Origin: Sphaerisporangium krabiense
GTDB lineage: Bacteria; Actinomycetota; Actinomycetes; Streptosporangiales; Streptosporangiaceae
DNA: 64,000 bases
Assembly (NCBI RefSeq): GCF_014200435.1
Contig: NZ_JACHBR010000003.1
Span: 248,001 to 312,000, forward strand
Direction of reading: 5' to 3'
A program made the translations under genes and the position numbers. Under the pieces are notes generated by a model. The model saw only the letters and a list, made by a program, of their open reading frames with translations. It made no database searches and was not told the DNA's origin. Position 1 is the stretch's first letter; every line of letters starts with the position of its first letter. Below are positions 61,675 to 64,000 of this stretch, piece after piece.

Positions 61675-62136
61675 ATGAGCCAGACCCGGCGGGCGTTGTC
61701 CCTGCTGGTCGTGGAAGACGACCCCGGCGATCAGCTGCTGATCCGCGAAGCCCTGGCCCACCACGCCCTGACCCCTTCCCCCGAGGTGGTCGTGGTGGCG
61801 GACGGGGAGCAGGCCCTGAGCTACCTGAACCGGAACGCGGACTACGCCGGCGCCTCCCGTCCCGACCTGGTGCTGCTCGACCTGAACCTGCCCAAATGCG
61901 ACGGGCGCACGGTACTGGCGCACATCAAGTCCGACCCCGCGCTGCGCACGATCCCCGTGATCGTCCTGACCACCTCGGGCCTGGAGGAGGACATCACCGC
62001 CTCCTACCAGCTGCACGCCAACGCCTACGTCACCAAGCCGGTCGACTTCACCGGCCTGACCGCCACCGTCCAGCACATCAACGCGTTCTTCTCCCGCACC
62101 GCCCATCTGCCCGGCCTGGACCTGCCGGCCGCCTGA
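61675..62136 (+). CDS. Stand-alone receiver protein, Rcp1/CheY-like
   Basis: 153 residues: a receiver domain only, with acidic DD (15-16), phospho-acceptor D69 (LVLLDLNLPKCDG), TTSG and K near 120 (YVTKPVD). The extended NAD...YAGASRPDLV loop and added C-terminal helix are typical of Rcp1-type receivers that pair with phytochrome or hybrid kinases. It has no output domain, so it must act by phosphotransfer or protein contact. It lies 4 bases after the winged-helix gene. Confidence 0.92.
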   Translation: MSQTRRALSLLVVEDDPGDQLLIREALAHHALTPSPEVVVVADGEQALSYLNRNADYAGASRPDLVLLDLNLPKCDGRTVLAHIKSDPALRTIPVIVLTTSGLEEDITASYQLHANAYVTKPVDFTGLTATVQHINAFFSRTAHLPGLDLPAA

Positions 62137-62159
62137 TCAGCCCAGCGGAGACTGTCGTG

Positions 62160-62486
62160 ATGCCCTGCCTGGCCGCCCCCTCCCCCTCGATCGACGCGAT
62201 CCGCCTCGAGCTCACCCGCGCCGGCTACCTCGTCGACGCGGCCGCCGGCGCCATCGAGTCCGACGTGCGGCTCCATGACGATCCGGCCCGCGGAGTGGTG
62301 GTGAGCTGGCAGACCGCCGCCCTGCGCACCCGCAACCCGGCCGCCCACCGGCTGGTACGGGAAGCGGTCCACCTGGCGCTGCTGACCGTGCTCACCGGCG
62401 CCGGCTACTCGGCCGTCTCCGACCGCGACACCGGCGAGATCCTCGTCACCTGCCCCCAGGAGGCCCTCGCGGGGCAGGCCGCCTGA
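62160..62486 (+). CDS. Small protein of unknown function after the receiver
   Basis: 108 residues from ATG 62160 (GTG 62157 is adjacent); CAGCGGAG precedes it. The sequence SPSIDAIRLELTRAGYLVDA followed by beta-rich VVVSWQTAAL and a helix-strand end (LLTVLTGAGYSAVSDRDTGE) suggests a compact alpha/beta domain. No family recognised. It is 23 bases after the receiver gene and probably in the same operon, so it may be the receiver's partner. Confidence 0.7.
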   Translation: MPCLAAPSPSIDAIRLELTRAGYLVDAAAGAIESDVRLHDDPARGVVVSWQTAALRTRNPAAHRLVREAVHLALLTVLTGAGYSAVSDRDTGEILVTCPQEALAGQAA

Positions 62487-62630
62487 CCACGTCCACCGCC
62501 GCGCGCGCCGGTAAATCGCTGGAGCGGGCCGCCGTGCGCCGCGTAGCCTGTCCCGGTCACAACGCCGGTGACGGTGCCGGTCAGGTGCCGTGCGCGGATC
62601 CGCCGCCGGCACGAGCAAGGAGATCGGGAC

Positions 62631-63773
62631 GTGGAGCACAACGGCTGGGCCGACGAAGGCTTCGGAGCCGTGGCGGAGGCGTTCGCCGCGAACTTCGCCG
62701 ACCCCGGCGAGCTGGGCGCGGCCGTCACCGTCTACGCGGGCGGGCGCAAGGTCGTCGAACTGTGGGGCGGCGTCGCCGACGCGCGCACCGGCCGCGCCTT
62801 CGAGCGTGACACCGTCGTCCCGGTCTTCTCCTGCGCCAAGGGCATCGTGAGCGTCTGCGCCCACCTGCTCGCCCAGCAAGGACGGCTGGACCTGGACGCC
62901 CCCGTGGCCCGCTACTGGCCGGAGTTCGCCGCCGCGGGCAAGGAGGCCATCACCACGCGCATGGTGCTCGGCCACCGCGCCGGGCTGCCCGTGCTGGACC
63001 GGACATTGTCCTTCGAGGAGGTGCTGGCCTGGACGCCCGTGGTGCGCGCGATCGAGGAGCAGCGCCCGCTGTGGGAGCCGGGCACGGCCTACGAGTACCA
63101 CGCGCACGTCTTCGGCTTCCTGGTCGGCGAGGTGATCCGCCGGATCACCGGCCTCACCCCCGGCGCCTACTTCCGCCGCGCGTTCGGCGACGCGCTCGGG
63201 CTGCGGGCCTGGATCGGCCTGCCGGCGCGGGAGTCGAGCCACCTGGCCCGGCTGGCCGAGGCCGAGGGACGGCCCCCGATGCCGCCCGCCGAGTCGCTGA
63301 TCATGCGCATGGTGACGATGAACGGCGCCTTCGCCTTCCCCGGCCTGGAGGAGCCACGCGGGTGGAACGACCCGGCGCTGCTCGGCGCCGAGATCCCCGG
63401 GGCGGGCGCGGTGGCCTCGGCGAGCGGCCTGGCCGGGGTGTACGCCGCGGCCGTGACCGGGATCGACGGCACGGCTCCGCTGCTCACCCGCGACACCCTC
63501 ACCGGCGCGGTCGGCGAGGTCTCCTCCGGGAAGACCTGGTCGGGCATGGACGCCGGCCAGCGCTGGGGCTCGGGCTTCCTGCTGGACTGCGCGTTCCGTC
63601 CCCTGCTGGGCCCGCGCGGCTTCGGCAACGACGGCGCGGGCGGCCAGTTCGCGTTCGGCGACGACGAGTTCGGGGTGGGCTTCGCCTATGTCGCCAACCG
63701 CATGGTCGGCTACGGAGACGCACGCGCCACCCGCCTGGTCGCGGCGGTGCGCGCCTGCGTCACCGGCGGCTGA
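62631..63773 (+). CDS. Serine hydrolase, EstB-like beta-lactamase family
   Basis: 380 residues from GTG 62631, 8 bases after AAGGAG. S-x-x-K nucleophile motif SCAK (67-70), the general-base tyrosine in YEYHAHVFG (Y156 candidate) and a GFGNDGAGG motif near the end in place of KTG. The opening (FANFADPGELGAAVTVYAGG) and overall pattern match class C-like carboxylesterases such as EstB. No signal peptide. Cytoplasmic ester or lactam hydrolysis is expected. Confidence 0.9.
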   Translation: MEHNGWADEGFGAVAEAFAANFADPGELGAAVTVYAGGRKVVELWGGVADARTGRAFERDTVVPVFSCAKGIVSVCAHLLAQQGRLDLDAPVARYWPEFAAAGKEAITTRMVLGHRAGLPVLDRTLSFEEVLAWTPVVRAIEEQRPLWEPGTAYEYHAHVFGFLVGEVIRRITGLTPGAYFRRAFGDALGLRAWIGLPARESSHLARLAEAEGRPPMPPAESLIMRMVTMNGAFAFPGLEEPRGWNDPALLGAEIPGAGAVASASGLAGVYAAAVTGIDGTAPLLTRDTLTGAVGEVSSGKTWSGMDAGQRWGSGFLLDCAFRPLLGPRGFGNDGAGGQFAFGDDEFGVGFAYVANRMVGYGDARATRLVAAVRACVTGG

Positions 63774-63857
63774 CCGCGCGGGGAAAAGGACGCGCGTCCA
63801 TGCGGCCGGAGCGGGCTGCACGGCTTCGGGGGGGTTGAACTGGGCGGGTGAGGCGCG

Positions 63858-64000
63858 TTGGCGACCCGGGTGCTCACCGACGAAGAGACCAGGCGCGACT
63901 GCGGTCGTTCCCGGAGATCGGCCGCGAGGAGCTGATCCGGTTCTTCACGTTGACGGCGGCGGACGTGGAGTTCATCGATCCAGGCCGGGGGCGGGGACCA
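63858..64000 (+). pseudogene. Frameshifted start of a Tn3-family transposase (DUF4158)
   Basis: Translation from TTG 63858 gives LATRVLTDEETRR, and after a one-base slip near 63895 the frame continues LRSFPEIGREELIRFFTLTA followed by ADVEFIDPGRGRG to the window edge. Together they match the N-terminal DUF4158 segment of actinobacterial Tn3-family transposases. The frameshift suggests an inactive copy. I could not identify the terminal inverted repeat in the visible sequence. Confidence 0.65.

Overview
The window is GC-rich (roughly 70% or more G+C by eye), with almost every codon ending in G or C, frequent GTG starts and many ATGA/GTGA stop-start overlaps. Together with SARP, SigE, TetR, GntR, PadR and LuxR regulators this points to the chromosome of a soil actinomycete. 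A Streptosporangiales-type organism (Nonomuraea, Actinomadura and relatives) is my guess; the order is not proved. There is no rRNA, tRNA or CRISPR array. Apart from a pentapeptide-repeat pseudogene near the left end and a broken Tn3-type transposase start at the right end, the region is accessory chromosome rather than a recognisable mobile element.

Layout. 1-5.1 kb: the start of a secreted protein, the pentapeptide-repeat wreck, a serine hydrolase, a zinc-finger coiled-coil protein and a HEAT-repeat protein. 5.2-10.4 kb: one very large protein that looks like an eCIS-associated or polymorphic toxin with a C-terminal aminoglycoside-phosphotransferase-like kinase domain. 10.5-24.9 kb: a TetR/TetX-like monooxygenase pair with matching operators, an epoxide hydrolase, a secreted serine hydrolase, two very large STAND-ATPase regulators (SARP and LuxR types), a SigE sigma factor with a membrane partner, a reductase and a second TetR. 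25-26 kb: an aldo/keto reductase.

26-42 kb is the metabolic core. A GntR regulator with acetoacetyl-CoA synthetase and an SDR is divergent from an 11-gene operon: FAH-family hydrolase, extradiol dioxygenase, FAD hydroxylase, SMP-30 lactonase, a three-gene sugar-type ABC importer, a decarboxylase of the 2,3-dihydroxybenzoate/salicylate type, aldehyde dehydrogenase, thiolase and SDR. I read it as import and meta-cleavage of a hydroxylated aromatic acid, with carbon leaving as acetoacetate and acetyl-CoA. Three TNCGAAA boxes exactly 20 bp apart sit in the shared promoter region.

42-54 kb: a His-rich methyltransferase divergent from an XRE-cupin regulator whose operator covers its start codon; a GntR and stand-alone AceE pair; a SARP-NACHT-membrane fusion; a secreted chitin-binding Ig-like protein; and an ABC-2 exporter with a small HTH regulator. 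54-57 kb: PadR with two DUF1048 proteins, then a rifampicin-monooxygenase (Rox) homologue preceded by a 19-codon leader ORF and a hairpin that places the Rox ribosome-binding site inside an internal loop. 57-64 kb: a threonine-dehydratase-like enzyme, a ChaA antiporter, a six-gene signalling and hydrolase run (histidine kinase, NarL regulator, wHTH, receiver, small protein, esterase), and the transposase remnant.

The strongest candidates for something new are the kinase-tipped giant toxin at 5.2-10.4 kb, the leader-peptide/hairpin arrangement before rox, and the aromatic operon that carries its own sugar-type importer.
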